This document shows positions 63,598-64,000 of a stretch of DNA of 64,000 bases, one piece after another. Numbering within the stretch: the first letter of the stretch is position 1; every line of letters starts with the position of its first letter. The stretch is taken from the NCBI RefSeq assembly GCF_000620765.1, contig NZ_JIAK01000015.1, positions 1 to 64,000 on the forward strand. The letters are read 5' to 3'. Source of the stretch: Desulfovermiculus halophilus DSM 18834 (GTDB lineage: Bacteria; Desulfobacterota; Desulfovibrionia; Desulfovibrionales; Desulfothermaceae). Made by a program: the position numbers and the translations under genes. The notes beneath the pieces are model-generated. The model saw only the letters and a program-made list of their open reading frames with translations, did not search any database and was not told the DNA's origin.

Positions 63598-64000
63598 CTA
63601 CAGGTCGAGCCCTGGATGATAACCGACGATGCATATCTTGGCTTCGTTGGCTACTTCCAATGTCTGCTGGCGGTCAAAGAACAGGCTTTTATCCGCTTCC
63701 ACAGCCAGACACGTGGCTTGAGCCCGGATCATGGTCCGGACCGTCTCCAGACCTACTGCCGGCTGGTCTATATGTTCTTCCTGGCCGGGTTTGAAGGTCT
63801 TGACCACCACGCATCCCTTCCCGCCAAGGCGACCAGCTCGGCTTATGGTCTCGTTGGTTCCTTCAATGGCTTCCACTGCGACCACCATCTGGTCCCGGAT
63901 TACAACGCACTGTCCAATATCCATGTCCCCGATCTTTTTGCCCACAGGCCACCCGAACTCAATGTCGGCTTTTTCCTGCCTGGTGGGTTCCCGCTTGGTC
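63598..64000 (-). CDS. lpxI: UDP-2,3-diacylglucosamine pyrophosphatase LpxI, C-terminal part
   Basis: Only the last 134 residues lie in the window; the 5' end is beyond 64000. The domain is the DUF1009/LpxI C-terminal lobe: PTRQEKADIEFGWPVGKKIGDMDIGQCVVIRD, AVEAIEGTNETISRAG, CVVVKTFKPGQEEHIDQPAVGLETV and ATCLAVEADKSLFFD. It hydrolyses UDP-2,3-diacylglucosamine to lipid X in lipid A synthesis, replacing LpxH. The frame is continuous to the window edge; the GTG at 63945 is internal. Confidence 0.9.
   Translation of the reverse strand, partial: TKREPTRQEKADIEFGWPVGKKIGDMDIGQCVVIRDQMVVAVEAIEGTNETISRAGRLGGKGCVVVKTFKPGQEEHIDQPAVGLETVRTMIRAQATCLAVEADKSLFFDRQQTLEVANEAKICIVGYHPGLDL

Overview
The window reads as a chromosomal segment of a moderately GC-rich, anaerobic, Gram-negative sulfate-reducer-like bacterium, most probably a member of the Desulfovibrionales (Desulfohalobiaceae or Desulfovibrionaceae type). 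This is inferred from gene content and order: desulfoferrodoxin plus rubredoxin, a four-subunit 2-oxoacid:ferredoxin oxidoreductase, MobB with an Fe-S domain, an XXXCH-domain protein, and DUF116 next to fmt and def. I ran no database search, so species-level assignment is not possible. There is no rRNA, no CRISPR array, no phage and no recognisable defence island. One tRNA and the end of one insertion sequence are present.

Layout. 1-345: right end of an IS4-type element, which has removed the C-terminal part of a DUF116 gene. 328-5419 (minus): aspS-def-fmt-DUF116 fragment, preceded by hisS. 5608-7559 (plus): mobB-moeA for molybdopterin cofactor. 7399-8358 (minus): a methyltransferase. 8571-8652: a perfect inverted repeat. 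8706-18192 (minus): a long run from a lipoprotein gene through coaBC, a UDG-like protein, a nucleotide-sugar epimerase, an XXXCH protein and parA, then parB, ftsE, ftsX and ilvD. It is interrupted by one opposite-strand zinc-ribbon gene between parA and parB. 18304-23140 (plus): queA, the VOR/KOR operon and aroE. 23267-34235: mltD, rlmB, a PLP-binding protein, era, topA, serB, an aminotransferase, a split LysO exporter and a MerR regulator. 34245-41124 (minus): tRNA-Val, thrS-infC-rpmI-rplT-pheS-pheT, a compact translation cluster. 41330-49783: glgA, a standalone HSDR_N-like protein, lepA-lepB-comM and glgX. 49794-54588 (minus): fmdB-like, rlmN, hisI, hisG, a TPR lipoprotein and a B12/radical SAM protein. 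54931-57373: a BI-1 protein, lpxK and a HEAT-like protein. 57430-58074 (minus): rubredoxin and desulfoferrodoxin. 58256-64000 (minus): lpxI-mreB-mreC-mreD-mrdA-rodA, the cell elongation cluster.

How it works together. Most of the window is core information processing (aminoacyl-tRNA synthetases, IF-3, L20, L35, topoisomerase I, LepA, Era), cell shape and division (MreBCD, PBP2, RodA, FtsEX, MltD), envelope synthesis (LpxI, LpxK, signal peptidase) and chromosome segregation (ParAB with a parS site). The anaerobic lifestyle shows in the ferredoxin-linked oxoacid oxidoreductase, the molybdenum cofactor genes and the superoxide reductase/rubredoxin pair, which sits behind a strong promoter overlapped by a Fur-like box. 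I did not find a convincing new multi-gene system. The best second looks are small: a parS site built into the last codons of parB, a 27-codon cysteine-rich frame between the XXXCH gene and parA, a perfect 20-bp inverted repeat, a divergent UDG-like protein beside coaBC, and two convergent genes whose tails run antisense into their neighbours.
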